36,521 bases of DNA, taken from assembly GCA_020850995.1 (NCBI GenBank), contig JADZDP010000123.1, positions 1-36,521 of the forward strand, read 5' to 3'. This stretch comes from Deltaproteobacteria bacterium. GTDB lineage: Bacteria; Myxococcota; UBA727; VGSZ01. A program made the position numbers and the translations under genes. Below the pieces are notes generated by a model. It was not told the DNA's origin, ran no database searches, and was given only the letters and a program-made list of their open reading frames with translations. Shown piece after piece: positions 36,181 through 36,521 of this stretch. Each line of letters opens with the position of its first letter. The first letter of the stretch is position 1.

Positions 36181-36521
36181 ATGACCCAGACCTCGCTGCC
36201 GCCGGCCTTCCTGGCCGAGACCACCTCCCGCTTGCGCGAGGCCAACGCGCCGATCACGCGGCGCTTCGTCGGTGAGAGCGCGTCGCGGCAACCGGTGCAC
36301 TCGGTGTACGGCGGCGCGCAGCTCTTCAAGCACGACTCGGCACAGAAGCTCGGGCGCGCCGCGCTCAAGGCGCTCGACGAGTACGCGCCCGACGCGCGCA
36401 CCTTCGCCCGCGCCATCGGCATCGCGGAGGGCGTGACCGACGCGAGCGCCGAGGTGGTGTACCAACGCGTGCGCGCCAAGCTCGAGCGCGAGCCGGTGGA
36501 GGACCAGCGCATCGACTTCGA
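36181..36521 (+). CDS. DUF6986/HpcH-HpaI aldolase-like protein, 5' part only
   Basis: The first 113 residues of a gene that runs off the right edge. It starts at ATG 36181, with GGAAAGA upstream. The sequence fits the N terminus of DUF6986 proteins, which are annotated as aldolase or citrate-lyase-like: RQPVHSVYGGAQLF, RAALKALDEYAPDA, and especially VRAKLEREPVEDQRIDF, whose end normally continues into an EDGYG metal-binding motif just beyond the window. Members are often placed beside purine-catabolic genes. It diverges from allB across 60 bp that holds a TTGACC (36146-36151) possibly serving as -35. The function is not established from this fragment. Confidence 0.72.
   Translation, partial: MTQTSLPPAFLAETTSRLREANAPITRRFVGESASRQPVHSVYGGAQLFKHDSAQKLGRAALKALDEYAPDARTFARAIGIAEGVTDASAEVVYQRVRAKLEREPVEDQRIDF

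Overview
The window is a high-GC, gene-dense chromosomal segment. It looks like Myxococcota (the former Deltaproteobacteria). The signs are many large lipoproteins with Ala/Pro/Asp-Ala-Gly-rich linkers, a Ser/Thr kinase with the HRDISPHN catalytic loop, zinc-ribbon/TPR membrane proteins, TIG/IPT-repeat and thrombospondin-3/DUF4215-type surface proteins, and a sigma-54-like promoter. The genus cannot be fixed from sequence alone.

Layout: (1) 34-1404 (-) is a FlgO/CsgG-like secreted protein whose 5' end is duplicated. (2) 1445-4605 is a visibly lower-GC cassette, flanked by a perfect 90-bp direct repeat, that carries one leftward operon. The operon encodes a small Cys-containing secreted protein interrupted at a run of 13 G, a metzincin-type secreted metalloprotease, and a lipoprotein. 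All its genes overlap. (3) 4724-11630 (+) holds a ClpB disaggregase with an altered first ATPase domain, a SirB1-like protein, a lipoprotein, and two single-pass membrane proteins with C-terminal TPRs, the first of which has an N-terminal zinc ribbon. (4) 11723-16472 (+) holds a giant TIG-repeat lipoprotein and an FG-GAP/VCBS lipoprotein, closed by two strong tandem hairpins. (5) hflX (-) and a CehA/McbA-type PHP-like lipoprotein (+) diverge from overlapping promoters. (6) 21209-25466 (-) holds a Ser/Thr kinase fused through one membrane helix to a PhnD-like periplasmic sensor, an isovaleryl-CoA-dehydrogenase-like enzyme, and BamD. (7) 25600-29139 (+) is a zinc ribbon-GYF-TM-TPR giant with a PLPG repeat array. 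(8) 29117-30306 (-) is a LOG-family nucleotidase plus a lipoprotein. (9) 30323-32857 (+) is an N-terminally truncated M4 (thermolysin) protease with TSP3 repeats, next to an inverted repeat. (10) 32874-36120 (-) is a urate/allantoin catabolic operon: allantoinase, an allantoicase-OHCU decarboxylase fusion, and HIU hydrolase. A DUF6986-type gene diverges from it and runs off the right edge.

The purine operon covers consecutive steps from 5-hydroxyisourate to ureidoglycolate; no uricase is visible. Envelope functions dominate the rest. The most unusual features are the cassette with its 90-bp repeats and G-tract, the kinase-PhnD receptor, the allantoicase-UraD fusion, the ClpB with an altered NBD1, and the truncated M4 protease beside an inverted copy of its neighbour's leader.

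No tRNA, rRNA, CRISPR array, transposase or integrase was seen.
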